Shown: positions 1 through 9,159, counted from the first letter of the stretch. The stretch is 64,000 nucleotides of DNA from Albirhodobacter sp042466415 (GCF_042466415.1 NZ_JAXHCH010000002.1:1178001-1242000), one strand, 5' to 3'. Program-made: numbers and translations. The notes: generated by a model not told the origin, from the letters alone.

Positions 1-1
1 A

Positions 2-574
2 AGTTACTGGTCACATTTCGCGCAAGGTCCGCTGGCGCACGGGTTTGCGGTTGCGGTGCCGACATATACCCTCGCCCCTGAGGCGCGGATCTCCGAGATG
101 ACGCGCGAAATCGCGCAGGCAATCTCCCATGCGGCCCGTGATATTGCCGGCCCGATACATTTGTGCGGGCATTCCGCAGGGGGGCATCTGGTCACGCGAA
201 TGGTCGTCGAGAACGGCCCGCTGGCACCGGAAGTGAGCGGACGCATCAAGCAGGTGCTGTCTGTCTCGGGGCTGCATGATCTCCGCCCGATGCTCAAATA
301 CTGGCGGAACAAGACGCTTCACCTTGATCTCACTGAAGCTGTGCGCGAAAGCCCCGCCCTGCTCGCACCCCAGCCCGGCGTTCGTTTGACATGCTGGGCG
401 GGCGCGATGGAAACTCCGGAATTCTTGCGCCAGAATGCTTTGCTCGCAAATATCTGGCGCGGTTTGGGAAGCGCGACAAGCTGCGTGGAGGAGCCGATGC
501 GGCACCATTTCAATATCTTGGACGGGCTGACCGACCCTCACCACCCCATGTCACTGACGCTTTGCGCGCCCTAA
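2..574 (+). CDS. Alpha/beta hydrolase, arylformamidase/esterase-like (5' truncated)
   Basis: The frame is open from base 2, so the gene begins before the window; about 190 C-terminal residues are visible. The nucleophile elbow G-H-S-A-G-G-H lies near base 170. An Ala-Met-Glu-Thr-Pro-Glu-Phe stretch and a C-terminal His-His-Phe segment sit where the acid and histidine of the triad are expected. The spacing and the sequence around the elbow resemble kynurenine-formamidase-type alpha/beta hydrolases, which hydrolyse small amides or esters in the cytoplasm. The substrate cannot be read from the sequence. The gene converges on rlmF, with only 24 bp between stops. The family call is solid; the specific arylformamidase role is inference. 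Confidence 0.75.
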   Translation, partial: SYWSHFAQGPLAHGFAVAVPTYTLAPEARISEMTREIAQAISHAARDIAGPIHLCGHSAGGHLVTRMVVENGPLAPEVSGRIKQVLSVSGLHDLRPMLKYWRNKTLHLDLTEAVRESPALLAPQPGVRLTCWAGAMETPEFLRQNALLANIWRGLGSATSCVEEPMRHHFNILDGLTDPHHPMSLTLCAP

Positions 575-598
575 CAGAGGCCGGCTTGCGCACGGGCC

Positions 599-1534
599 TC
601 ACGCGCCGCGTTTTGCGGCATTGGCCAGGAACGAGGCTCTGTGATTGCGTCGAATATAGGTCCACGCGACGAAGCGGCTTGTTTTCTGCCCCTGCGCCAT
701 CTCGCAAACCGTGTAATCGGCCACGCGGGCAGATCCCAAAATCCTGCTGAGAGGCTTGAGATTGTCTTTCTTTGACACCAAGCAGGTGAACCACAAGCAT
801 TGCGGCGCGAAATCGATGCTCTGTTCGACCATGCTCGCAATGAATTTAATCTCGCCCCCAGGGCACCAAAGCTCCGCGTTTTGGCCGCCGAAGTTAAGCG
901 TGTCAGATTGCCCCTTGCCGAGGTTTTGCCACTTCCGCTGTGTGCCCCTATTCGCTTGTTCAAGCGAAGCATGAAACGGCGGGTTACACATCGTGAGGTG
1001 AAAAACGTCTCGCGGGTCAATCACGCCCCTAAAGATATTCTCGCGGTTTGCTTGATGCCTCAGGCGGATATTGAGATCGTTGAGCTCGCAGATCGCCTTA
1101 GCAGATTTGATCGCCAGCGGATCGATATCCACGCCGGTGAAATCCCATCCGTATTCACTTTGACCGATCAAAGGATACACCAAACTGGCGCCGGTGCCGA
1201 TATCCAGAACTTTGACGTCGCGCCCGCGCGGAATCTCTCCGCCGTTGCTTTGCGCAAGCAGGTCCGCGAGCGAATGGACGTAATCGACACGACCGGGAAT
1301 AGGCGGGCAGAGATAGGTCGGCGGGATGTCCCAAAAATCGATTGCGTAATGCGTCTTCAACAGCGCGCGATTGAGCATGCGCACCGCGCGCGCATCCTGA
1401 AAGTTGATCGTCGTCTGGCCCAGCGGATTGCGCATCGTGAAGGCCTCAAGATCCGGCATTTGCGCAATCAAACGCGCAAAATCATACCCTTCCCGATGTT
1501 GGTTACGGGGGTGTAGCATCGTCTTGGTGGCCAT
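599..1534 (-). CDS. rlmF: 23S rRNA (adenine1618-N6)-methyltransferase RlmF
   Basis: RlmF is a cytoplasmic SAM-dependent enzyme that N6-methylates one adenine of 23S rRNA. The protein is about 311 residues, close to the E. coli homologue. It has the N-terminal HPRNQHREGYDF signature of the family, a SAM-binding LDIGTGAS loop near residue 112, and the N-P-P-F catalytic motif of N6-adenine methyltransferases near residue 183. I chose the ATG at 1534 because an AGAAGG Shine-Dalgarno-like element precedes it. A longer frame to 1609 adds unconserved residues, and a second ATG at 1519 is possible. It stands alone, convergent with the upstream hydrolase. Confidence 0.93.
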   Translation of the reverse strand: MATKTMLHPRNQHREGYDFARLIAQMPDLEAFTMRNPLGQTTINFQDARAVRMLNRALLKTHYAIDFWDIPPTYLCPPIPGRVDYVHSLADLLAQSNGGEIPRGRDVKVLDIGTGASLVYPLIGQSEYGWDFTGVDIDPLAIKSAKAICELNDLNIRLRHQANRENIFRGVIDPRDVFHLTMCNPPFHASLEQANRGTQRKWQNLGKGQSDTLNFGGQNAELWCPGGEIKFIASMVEQSIDFAPQCLWFTCLVSKKDNLKPLSRILGSARVADYTVCEMAQGQKTSRFVAWTYIRRNHRASFLANAAKRGA

Positions 1535-1836
1535 GAGAAAGCCTTCTGAAAGTTTGGAAGTCTGTCGCCGGGCTGATCCTAGACCGTCCCGACCGCGAAC
1601 GGAATACACGAACCGCCCTACGCCGTCATTCGGGAAATCGGCCGCGTCCCCGCCCTCACACGCGCCGCGATCCTATCTTGCCGGTTTGCGGCGTCTTGAG
1701 GTCTCGCAAGGGCCGGTCGCGCTCGAAGGGATATTCTCTGGCGGATCGCGCGTCCCACGACAGCCCATGCCGAAGGCGATAGCAAAACAGCTCGAAGCTT
1801 GTTAATACTGCGCTCGATTTTACCACTAGGAAATAC
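1535..1836. other. Intergenic region between divergent rlmF and the DUF2322 gene
   Basis: This 302 bp stretch separates two divergently transcribed genes and must hold both promoters. Apart from Shine-Dalgarno-like elements next to each start (AGAAGG for rlmF, AGGAA for the DUF2322 gene), I see no repeat, clear -35/-10 pair or RNA structure that I can support. Confidence 0.5.
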
Positions 1837-2172
1837 ATGATGATAAAGCCCACCGCGTCATTCAAAGACAACCTCGCCCTTCTGCCCTCGATCGAGACCC
1901 TCGCCCGCATCGATCTGATCGATCAAAATGACAACGTTGTCGCATCCATTGAAAACCAACCCGGCAAGCAAGGGTCCCTCGCGGTATATCAATACCTTGC
2001 CGGTCAGTTTGGCACGCTGGATGCCGAAGCCGCCGCCTATGGCATGACCCTTTTTGCCGAACACACAGCCGATGCCGAAAATCGCCCCGGTGCGCATCCG
2101 AATATCGACCGGCTGCTCGATATCCAGCGCGGCGCAGCAAGCTTGCGCCTGAAAGTGACCAAGGCTGCATAA
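1837..2172 (+). CDS. DUF2322-family small protein
   Basis: This is a 111-residue protein. The start at ATGATG (1837) follows an AGGAA element. It shows the pattern I associate with DUF2322: an N-terminal F-K-D-N-L segment, a central N-Q-P-G-K-Q-G-S-L-A-V-Y segment and a late H-P-N-I-D-R-L segment. There is no signal peptide, membrane segment or recognisable catalytic motif, so it is probably a soluble cytoplasmic protein. The function of the family is unknown to me. The next gene starts about 256 bp downstream, so it is probably monocistronic. Confidence 0.7.
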   Translation: MMIKPTASFKDNLALLPSIETLARIDLIDQNDNVVASIENQPGKQGSLAVYQYLAGQFGTLDAEAAAYGMTLFAEHTADAENRPGAHPNIDRLLDIQRGAASLRLKVTKAA

Positions 2173-2233
2173 GGTCTGTGCCGCTTTCCGAGCCTGCCGC
2201 ATCGTCTTGCCCGCGACAAAGGAGGCCCGAACA

Positions 2234-2248
2234 GCCCGCGACGCGGGC
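2234..2248 (+). terminator. Short GC hairpin downstream of the DUF2322 gene
   Basis: The arms GCCCGC and GCGGGC enclose a 3-nt loop, giving a compact 6-bp stem 60 bp after the stop codon. No run of T follows, so its role as a terminator is only a possibility. Confidence 0.25.
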
Positions 2249-2428
2249 AAGTCGATTTGATGCGCGCTCTTAATTTGGGCGCCTCAAATCGACACCGCCC
2301 CCGCGAACCGACCATCCATATCGAGAGCCAGCCTCCGCTTGAGGTCGCGCCCTTACGCGCAACGCAAAAAGCAACGGGAAAGCGAAGGCGAGCGTTGATT
2401 TACCGTTCCCGCGGCCTAGGTTCTGATC

Positions 2429-2812
2429 ATGGAAAAAGACGCCCCCACTTCCGTTCTCTACAATGCGAATTGCCCGGTGTGCAATTTCGAGATCACGCAA
2501 TATGCGCGCTACGCGGATCGGGAGGGATTGCCGATCCGGTTTGATGATCTGAACACCGATGCCCGCGCACGGTGGGGGATTGATGCGGATGCGGCGGCGC
2601 GGCGCCTATATGTCTTGCATGAGGGGGCGCGCACGTCGGGGATTCCTGCCTTCATCGTTCTTTGGTCGCAGATGCCGCGCTATCGGTGGCTCGCGCGGAT
2701 CATAGGCCTTCCGGTGGTGCGCTCGGTTGCTTCAACGCTTTATGATTACGCCCTCGCTCCGCTCATTTACCGCTGGCATCTGCACCGCCTGCGCAAGCAA
2801 CGCGCAGCATAA
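2429..2812 (+). CDS. DCC-family thiol-disulfide oxidoreductase (DUF393)
   Basis: The 127-residue protein has a thioredoxin-like N-terminus ending in a C-P-V-C redox pair at residues 15-18 (preceded by Y-N-A-N) and the conserved F-D-D-L segment near residue 37. These are hallmarks of the DCC/YuxK family, predicted thiol oxidoreductases of unknown substrate. The C-terminal part has a hydrophobic stretch (A-R-I-I-G-L-P-V-V) and a basic tail, so weak membrane association is possible. The start ATG at 2429 has only a weak AGG upstream. No operon partner is evident; metN starts about 260 bp downstream. Confidence 0.85.
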   Translation: MEKDAPTSVLYNANCPVCNFEITQYARYADREGLPIRFDDLNTDARARWGIDADAAARRLYVLHEGARTSGIPAFIVLWSQMPRYRWLARIIGLPVVRSVASTLYDYALAPLIYRWHLHRLRKQRAA

Positions 2813-3074
2813 CGGCAAAGGCGTTGATAATCGCGCGCGCCACCTGTTTTTGCCGACGTTCCAATTAGATACACCGGATACATCGGATAAATCCGGACCT
2901 TATCCGCGACCGCTGACGGCCCCGCCCTGCGGCCTTGCGCTTGCGCCCCAGTGCGCCGAACCCGCCGGTTCCGCACGCGTTCCGACAGTTTGAGGGCGTG
3001 AGACGGGTTGACCCTCGCGCCATCGTCCTATCTATCCGCCCTGAACTGGCCCCGCATTCTTGGGGCATAGCAAT

Positions 3075-4157
3075 ATGGACCTAGCGATGTCACTTCCTGA
3101 CGAGGCCTCCATCAAGGGGGCTGCCATCCAATTCGAGGCCGCAAGCAAAGCCTTCACCGCGCCGAACGGGAAAACCGTCTCTGCGGTGGATAACGTGTCG
3201 CTGACAATTGACGCCGGCGCCATCACCGGGATCATCGGGCGCTCTGGCGCGGGCAAATCAACGATGTTGCGGATGGTGAACGGCTTGGAGCGGCCAACCG
3301 GCGGGCGCGTGATCGTGGCCGGACGGGATGTCGGCGCGGCCACAGGCGGCGATTTGCGCGCGATCCGGCGCGATGTCGGGATGATTTTCCAGCATTTCAA
3401 CCTGCTTTCCTCGCGGACCGTGTTTGACAACATCGCTCTGCCCTTGGAAATCGCAGGGGTCGGCGCGACACATATCACCGCGCGGGTCAACGATCTGATT
3501 GAGCGCGTCGGCCTTGGCGCGCAGCGCGATCGGTTCCCGGCCGAGCTGTCGGGCGGACAAAAACAGCGCGTCGGGATTGCACGCGCGCTGGCCACGGAAC
3601 CCAAGGTTCTGCTGTCGGATGAGGCGACATCCGCCCTCGATCCGGAGACCACGCAAACTGTTCTGGCGCTGTTGCGCGACATTAACCGCGATCTTGGGCT
3701 GACGATTTTGCTCATCACCCATGAGATGGCGGTTGTGCGCGACATCGCGAGCCATGTGGCCGTGATCGATGGCGGGAAAATTGTCGAAGAAGGGCGCACA
3801 TATGATGTGTTCGTAGCCCCCAAACACCCGACCACTCAGTCGTTCCTGTCGGGGGTGATTGGCACCACCCTGCCTGCGTTTATCAAAGGCAAGATGCTCG
3901 ATCACCGCCCCGATGGCGCCAGCGAAGAAGTCCTGCGGGTGACCTTCGCGGGCCAGCATGCGACCGATCCGATGCTTGCGTTGCTGACGCGCGATCTGGG
4001 CATTGCGGTAAATATCCTCGCCGGTGCGGTTGAAGAAATCGGAACGCAACCCTTCGGCAACCTGCTCGTGTCACTTGATGCCGCGCGCGGTGTCGAGGCG
4101 CGCGCCTATCTGGAACGTCACGGGCTCGTCACGGAGGTGCTTGGCTATGTCGGCTAA
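3075..4157 (+). CDS. metN: Methionine ABC transporter ATP-binding protein MetN
   Basis: MetN is the cytoplasmic ATPase of the MetNIQ importer for methionine. It has Walker A GRSGAGKST at about residues 55-63, the signature L-S-G-G-Q-K-Q-R and a Walker B that runs into D-E-A-T-S-A-L-D, the variant typical of MetN. The C-terminal ~80 residues form a NIL-type domain, which in E. coli MetN binds methionine and causes trans-inhibition. I place the start at ATG 3075; ATG 3087 and an upstream TTG at 3060 are alternatives, and no strong Shine-Dalgarno decides. It overlaps metI by 11 bp and is followed by metQ, forming a complete operon. Confidence 0.95.
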   Translation: MDLAMSLPDEASIKGAAIQFEAASKAFTAPNGKTVSAVDNVSLTIDAGAITGIIGRSGAGKSTMLRMVNGLERPTGGRVIVAGRDVGAATGGDLRAIRRDVGMIFQHFNLLSSRTVFDNIALPLEIAGVGATHITARVNDLIERVGLGAQRDRFPAELSGGQKQRVGIARALATEPKVLLSDEATSALDPETTQTVLALLRDINRDLGLTILLITHEMAVVRDIASHVAVIDGGKIVEEGRTYDVFVAPKHPTTQSFLSGVIGTTLPAFIKGKMLDHRPDGASEEVLRVTFAGQHATDPMLALLTRDLGIAVNILAGAVEEIGTQPFGNLLVSLDAARGVEARAYLERHGLVTEVLGYVG

Positions 4158-4821
4158 TATTTTCAACCTGCTGATGGAGGCGACCCTTCAGACCCTCTAC
4201 ATGGTCGCCGTTTCTACCGTCATCGGCACGCTCATGGGCCTGCCGCTCGGGGTGTTTCTGGCCACATCCCAGCGCGGCGAGATGCTCTCAAAGCCTTTTC
4301 TTAACAAGGTATTAGGGCTTATTGTGAATGCGACACGCTCGGTGCCCTTCATAATTCTCGTGGTCGCGATCATCCCGTTCACGCGGGCGATTGCGGGCAC
4401 CTCCATCGGCACGACGGCGGCCATCGTCCCCCTCACGCTCGCGGCAGTGCCATTCATCGCACGCCTCGTTGAGAACGCGATCCGCGAAGTGGATAGCGGG
4501 TTGATCGAGGCGGCGCGCGCGATGGGGGCGACCCCGTTGCAAATTATCCGCAAAGTCTTGATCCCCGAAGCCCTCCCCGCGATCACCCTTGGCCTTACGC
4601 TCGCGGTCGTCAGCCTGATCGGGTATTCGGCCATGGTCGGCGCGGTCGGCGGCGAAGGGCTGGGCGATTTGGGTATTCGCTATGGCTACCAGCGGTTCAT
4701 GCCCTCCGTCATGGCGGCTGTGGTCATCATCTTGATTGTGCTCGTCCAGCTCGTTCAGTCGATTGGCGAACGTCTGGCCGCGCGCGTCGATAAACGTGCC
4801 CCCAAAGGGCGCGGTCAATAA
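4147..4821 (+). CDS. metI: Methionine ABC transporter permease MetI
   Basis: This is the inner-membrane channel subunit of MetNIQ, with 224 residues and about five hydrophobic segments. The ABC-permease EAA loop (E-A-A-R-A-M-G-A-T near residue 121) contacts MetN. The ATG at 4147 lies within the metN 3' end, an 11-bp overlap that suggests translational coupling. The longer open frame upstream is metN read out of frame. Length and order match the standard metNIQ operon. Confidence 0.95.
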   Translation: MSANIFNLLMEATLQTLYMVAVSTVIGTLMGLPLGVFLATSQRGEMLSKPFLNKVLGLIVNATRSVPFIILVVAIIPFTRAIAGTSIGTTAAIVPLTLAAVPFIARLVENAIREVDSGLIEAARAMGATPLQIIRKVLIPEALPAITLGLTLAVVSLIGYSAMVGAVGGEGLGDLGIRYGYQRFMPSVMAAVVIILIVLVQLVQSIGERLAARVDKRAPKGRGQ

Positions 4822-4860
4822 CACCTCCCTCCCTACACTATGTCTTTGAAGGAACATGCA

Positions 4861-5637
4861 ATGTTGCGTCTCACAACCCTTACGTCGATCTTCGCTCTCG
4901 CCGCGACGGCCCTGATGGCCGATGCGATCAAAGTCGGCGTCTCGCCGGGCGAGCATGCCGAGATCATGGAAGAAGTCGCCAAAGTGGCAGAACCGATGGG
5001 CCTCGATATCGATGTCGTCGAGTTTTCCGACTACGTGATCCCGAACACCGCGCTTGCGGATGGCGATATTCAGGCCAACTCGTTCCAGCACGTGCCCTAT
5101 CTTGAAAACCAGATGAAGGATCGCGGGTTCGAGCTGGTGGTTGTGGGCAATACGATCACCACGCCAATGGGGATCTATTCCGACAAGGTCACCGATATGG
5201 CCGCGCTCAACGACGGCGCGAAAGTGGCGATCCCGAATGATCCGACCAACGGCGGCCGCGCGCTGCTGCTGTTGCAAGACCTCGGTCTGCTGACCTTGGC
5301 TGAGGGCACGGGCCTGATCCCGAGCCCGCTCGACGTCTCCGAGAACCCGAAGAACCTTGAGTTCCTCGAGCTCGACGCGGCGCAGCTTCCGCGCACATTG
5401 GCCGATGCGGATATCGCGATCATCAACACAAACTACGCCATCGCGGCAGGGCTGAGCCCGAAAACGGATTCCATCGCGATGGAAAAGGCGCAAAGCCCGT
5501 ATGTAAACGTGATTGTGGTGCGCAAAGGCGACGAGGACCAGCCTTGGGTGAAAACCCTCGTGGAGGCATACCATTCGGACGCGGTGAAGAAATTTATCGA
5601 CGATAGCTATGAAGGTGCTGTGATTACCTCTTGGTAA
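4861..5637 (+). CDS. metQ: Methionine-binding protein MetQ (NlpA family)
   Basis: MetQ is the periplasmic receptor that delivers methionine to MetNI. The protein is 258 residues, with an N-terminal signal peptide of about 20 residues ending near A-L-M-A-D-A. No lipobox cysteine is seen, so it is probably soluble rather than a lipoprotein. The mature start I-K-V-G-V-S-P-G-E-H-A and the N-S-F-Q-H-V-P-Y-L segment are typical of the NlpA family. The ATG at 4861 follows an AAGGA element. It lies 39 bp after metI and is followed by a hairpin terminator at 5658. Confidence 0.95.
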   Translation: MLRLTTLTSIFALAATALMADAIKVGVSPGEHAEIMEEVAKVAEPMGLDIDVVEFSDYVIPNTALADGDIQANSFQHVPYLENQMKDRGFELVVVGNTITTPMGIYSDKVTDMAALNDGAKVAIPNDPTNGGRALLLLQDLGLLTLAEGTGLIPSPLDVSENPKNLEFLELDAAQLPRTLADADIAIINTNYAIAAGLSPKTDSIAMEKAQSPYVNVIVVRKGDEDQPWVKTLVEAYHSDAVKKFIDDSYEGAVITSW

Positions 5638-5657
5638 TCGCTTGACCAGCTGACGGG

Positions 5658-5690
5658 AAACGGGAGGGGGGAAACTCCTTCCCGTTTTGC
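5658..5690 (+). terminator. Rho-independent-type terminator after metNIQ
   Basis: AAACGGGAGG pairs with CCTTCCCGTTTT across a short loop, with one bulge, and a T-rich tract follows. It lies 20 bp after the metQ stop, fitting the end of the metNIQ transcript. Confidence 0.75.
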
Positions 5691-5872
5691 GTTTCAAAGG
5701 ACGTTTCGGGTGCCTAGGCCATTTTGGTCTTCCGGCCCCCTGTCGCAAGGCTGCGGCATGAAAAACGGATCACCGCATTGCCCTGCGCCTATCTTGGTTT
5801 ACAGTCTGTCGATGTGCTGGCCACTTGCGGACAGGCCTCACAAAACCACCACCCTGCGCAAAGGATAGCACG

Positions 5873-7513
5873 ATGCCCCGTCCCCACAGCGAGTGCAAAC
5901 TCGCCATCATCGGATTTGGCCCGCGTGGCTTGGGCGCGCTGGAGGCTTTGGCGACGGCGGCTCAAGACCGCGACTATCTGTTTACGATCGACATTTTCGA
6001 CCCGACAGACGCGCTCGGCGCGGGGCCGAATTTTCATCCTGACGAGCATGACCTATGCGAACTGAATATCCCCGTGCGGGCGTTGGAGATCACCCCGCCC
6101 GATATTTTGCGGCCCCATATCGCGCCGTTTGACATTTGGTGGGATGAAAATTCGACCCCCGAGACCTTTCCGCCGCGCCGCGCGCTTGGCGCTTATTTGG
6201 AGGCACGCTTTGCCGCGTTGCGTGCCGCCAGCGCGACATTGAAAATTGCGCATCATGCCGCCTGCGCAACCGCGTTGGAGCGTCGATCTACGGGTTGGTG
6301 GATCCTGTCCGAAGACGCGCCGCACGGTCCCTATGACGAGGTTCTGATCTGTGTCGGCCAGCCCGCGACCGCTCCCGATCCGCAATTGCAGCGCTGGCAA
6401 AATCACGCGCAGGATCGGGGCCTCGATCTTTGCCCCGCCTACCCCGTTACGGCGCTGTTAACACATGCGCAGGCGTGGCAGGGCCGCGTGGTGGCCATTC
6501 GTGGTTTGGGGCTGTCGACGCATGATGTGCTGCGGGGGCTCACCCTCGGCCTTAAAGGGCGGTTTGAAGGCGGGCGCTACATCAGATCCGGCGCGGAGCC
6601 GTCGAAGATCATTCCCTTCTCGTTCAACGGGCTCGCCCCCGCCCCCAAACCCGCCACGGCCGAGATCGACGCGCAGTTCGATCTGACGACAGCAGAGATC
6701 AGCGCGTTCACTGATGCAATGACGCGCGCCCTGTCCCAAGCTGGCGCGACGGCGCTGGAAACCATCAGCGCCGCGCTGATCTCGCCTGTCTCGCGTATCC
6801 TCAATCACTGCGGCGCGACGACATGTGAGGATGACATCGCGCACTGGCTGGAGATCGAGCGCTGCGCGGATGCGACGCATGAGCACGGAGATACGCTGGA
6901 GGAGTTGCGCCGCACAATCGCGATGGCGCGTGGCCGCACCCCTCCGGCGATTGATTACACGATCGGGCAAATCTGGCGGAAGCTGCAAAACGAGATCCGC
7001 GCGGCATTCAATAGCGCCGAAATTTCGCCCGCGACCGCCAAAGCCGTGATCAAGTTCGACGAAGGGCTCAAGCGGTTTAGCTACGGCCCCAACGTTGTCG
7101 CCTCCGAGCAATTGGAGATGCTGATTAAAGACGGTCTGGTGAGCCTGCGGATCGTGGAAGATCCCGATATCGCGCTATGCGCGCAAGGCTGGCAATTGGT
7201 TGAGGGCGAGGATGAGATGCTGGCAACCGCCATGATCGACGCGGTTTTGCCAAGCCCCGATCTGGACCACGTAACCGACCCACTTATCCGCAGGGCGGTT
7301 GAGGGCGGCTTTATTCTACCGCTCGACGAAGGGTTGGGCGCGCAGACCGGTCCGGATGGATCCCTCAACCAGCGCAATTTGGCAGGGGCCGGATCCGCGT
7401 GTTTGCTGGGGCGTCTTTCATTGGGCAGCGTCATCGCGGCGGATTCCCTGCATGACTGTTTTGGTGCATCCACCGATCGCTGGGCGCAGGGCCTCTTAGA
7501 GCGGCGCGGTTAA
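5873..7513 (+). CDS. FAD/NAD(P)-binding domain protein (FAD_NAD_binding_9 type)
   Basis: This is a 546-residue protein. A Rossmann dinucleotide loop (G-F-G-P-R-G-L-G, residues 14-21) is followed by D-I-F-D-P (near residue 43), the acidic end of the second strand. A second dinucleotide-like G-L-G-L-S segment lies near residue 210. This layout matches large uncharacterised FAD/NAD(P)-binding proteins related to flavin monooxygenase-like enzymes. No signal peptide or membrane segment is seen. The start at 5873 has AAAGGAT upstream. It stands alone after the metNIQ terminator and converges on the catalase gene. The substrate and reaction are unknown. Confidence 0.7.
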   Translation: MPRPHSECKLAIIGFGPRGLGALEALATAAQDRDYLFTIDIFDPTDALGAGPNFHPDEHDLCELNIPVRALEITPPDILRPHIAPFDIWWDENSTPETFPPRRALGAYLEARFAALRAASATLKIAHHAACATALERRSTGWWILSEDAPHGPYDEVLICVGQPATAPDPQLQRWQNHAQDRGLDLCPAYPVTALLTHAQAWQGRVVAIRGLGLSTHDVLRGLTLGLKGRFEGGRYIRSGAEPSKIIPFSFNGLAPAPKPATAEIDAQFDLTTAEISAFTDAMTRALSQAGATALETISAALISPVSRILNHCGATTCEDDIAHWLEIERCADATHEHGDTLEELRRTIAMARGRTPPAIDYTIGQIWRKLQNEIRAAFNSAEISPATAKAVIKFDEGLKRFSYGPNVVASEQLEMLIKDGLVSLRIVEDPDIALCAQGWQLVEGEDEMLATAMIDAVLPSPDLDHVTDPLIRRAVEGGFILPLDEGLGAQTGPDGSLNQRNLAGAGSACLLGRLSLGSVIAADSLHDCFGASTDRWAQGLLERRG

Positions 7514-7602
7514 CGCGGCGCGGTTGACGCGATGGGGCGGCAATCGCGATGGGGCGGCAATCGCGATGGGGCGGCAATCGCGATGGGGCGGCAATCGCGA
7601 TG
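7501..7602. repeat. Nested GC-rich tandem repeats at the 3' end of the FAD protein gene
   Basis: Two 14-bp units (GCGGCGCGGTTAAC, then the same with GAC) at 7501-7528 are followed directly by four identical 17-bp units of CGCGATGGGGCGGCAAT (7528-7595) and a partial fifth. The last copy can pair with GCCGCCCC at 7606-7613 to form an 8-bp stem, so the array may also act as a terminator between the convergent flavoprotein and catalase genes. The first unit overlaps the stop codon of the flavoprotein. Confidence 0.9.
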
Positions 7603-7641
7603 ATCGCCGCCCCGATATCAGATGTCACCGTCGGTTGGCGA

Positions 7642-9159
7642 TCATCCGCTGATGCTTTTGGCTGAGGCAAGCCCCGGCGCGGTCGATGGCCCCCCGAGCT
7701 TGTCGCGCACAGCCGCCTCGATGCGCGCGCCGACCGTTGCATCGATGTTGCGCCAGTAGTCAAACGCGCGGAGCAGGACTTTCTCACTCACCCCGTCCGC
7801 CAAATGCCCCGCCGCGTTGGCGATGAGCCGCTCTCGCGCGGCATCGTCCATCACTTCGCGCACCAAAATGCCCGCCTGCGTCCAGTCGTCATCGTCCTCA
7901 CGCAACGTGTAGGCCTTGCGGACCATATCGCCGTCCGAATGCCACAGGCCCGCCTCGTCATGCGCCTGAGGTTGGGCGGCGGGACCGCCGTAGGAATTCG
8001 GCGCATAGACCGGGTCCGCAACATTCACGGTGCGCCCGGCGCCATCCTTTGAATAGCTATGGACTGGCGACTTGGGCGTGTTGACGGGGATGTGCTTGTA
8101 ATTCACGCCCAACCGCGCACGGTGCGCATCCGCATAGGAAAATCCGCGCGCAAGCAGCATCTTATCGGGCGAGAGCCCAACTCCTGGCACCATATTATTG
8201 GGCTCAAACGCAGCCTGCTCAATCTCCGTATGGAAATCTGTCGGATTGCGGGTCAACGTCAGTTTGCCGACCTCAATCAACGGGTAATCCTTATGAGGCC
8301 AGACTTTCGTAAGATCGAACGGGTTGATCCGATACGTTTTCGCGTCCTCAAACGGCATGATCTGCCATTTCAACGTCCAGCTTGGATGGTTGCCCTCAGC
8401 GATGGCGTTGAACAGATCACGGCGATGGAAATCGCCATCTGCCCCTGCCATCTTATCGGCTTCCTCCTGTCCGAAATATGCATTGCCATCTCCCTGATCG
8501 GTATGGAAATGGAACTTCACCCAGAATTTCTCACCCTGCGCGTTGATTAAAGAATAGGTGTGGCTGGAATAGCCATTCATCTCGCGCCACGTGCGCGGGA
8601 TGCCACGATCCCCCATCAAATAAGCGACCTGATGCGCGCTTTCGGGCGATAACGTCCAAAAGTCCCACTGCATGTCATGGTCACGCAAATTGTTATCCGC
8701 GCGACGCTTCTGGCTGCGGATGAAATGCTGGAATTTCATTGGGTCGCGAATGAAAAACACGGGAGTATTGTTCCCGACCATGTCGAAATTTCCATCCTCG
8801 GTGTACATTTTCACCGAAAAACCCCGCGGATCGCGCCATGTGTCAGGGCTGCCCCGCTCGCCTGCCACGGTTGAGAACCGCATGACGACATCACATTCGG
8901 CACCCGGCTGGAAAATCTTGGCCTTAGTGTATTTCGAGACATCCTGCGTCATCTTGAACGTGCCGAATGCGCCCGAGCCCTTGGCGTGAGGCTGGCGTTC
9001 AGGGATACGCTCGCGGTTAAAATTCGCCATCTGTTCCAGAAGGTAGTGATCGTTCAACACGATCGGCCCATCAGGGCCCACTGTCAGGGAATGCTCGTCA
9101 CTCTGAACGCGGATCCCCGCATCGGTCGTCGTCGGCGGGGTATCTTTTTTAGTGGTCAT
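7642..9159 (-). CDS. katA: Monofunctional haem catalase
   Basis: Catalase converts hydrogen peroxide to water and oxygen using a haem group. The 505-residue length fits the small-subunit clade. The distal histidine lies in R-Q-P-H-A-K-G near residue 60, the distal asparagine in M-V-G-N-N-T-P near residue 137, and the proximal tyrosine in the R-G-F-S-Y motif near residue 350. The N-terminus lacks a signal peptide, so it is cytoplasmic. The start at 9159 follows AGAGG. It is monocistronic. The symbol katA is assigned by family only. An OxyR-type site could lie upstream, but none was recognised. Confidence 0.95.
   Translation of the reverse strand: MTTKKDTPPTTTDAGIRVQSDEHSLTVGPDGPIVLNDHYLLEQMANFNRERIPERQPHAKGSGAFGTFKMTQDVSKYTKAKIFQPGAECDVVMRFSTVAGERGSPDTWRDPRGFSVKMYTEDGNFDMVGNNTPVFFIRDPMKFQHFIRSQKRRADNNLRDHDMQWDFWTLSPESAHQVAYLMGDRGIPRTWREMNGYSSHTYSLINAQGEKFWVKFHFHTDQGDGNAYFGQEEADKMAGADGDFHRRDLFNAIAEGNHPSWTLKWQIMPFEDAKTYRINPFDLTKVWPHKDYPLIEVGKLTLTRNPTDFHTEIEQAAFEPNNMVPGVGLSPDKMLLARGFSYADAHRARLGVNYKHIPVNTPKSPVHSYSKDGAGRTVNVADPVYAPNSYGGPAAQPQAHDEAGLWHSDGDMVRKAYTLREDDDDWTQAGILVREVMDDAARERLIANAAGHLADGVSEKVLLRAFDYWRNIDATVGARIEAAVRDKLGGPSTAPGLASAKSISG

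Noticed and set aside
2813..3074. A possible SAM-type riboswitch upstream of metN
   Set aside because: I looked for SAM-II-like pseudoknot features and found none; only a CGGATAA/TTATCCG stem near 2883-2905 is visible, with no conserved core.
4312..5748. A 478-residue minus-strand frame across metI and metQ
   Set aside because: The plus strand carries the conserved metNIQ operon; the antisense frame has Arg/His-rich shadow composition.
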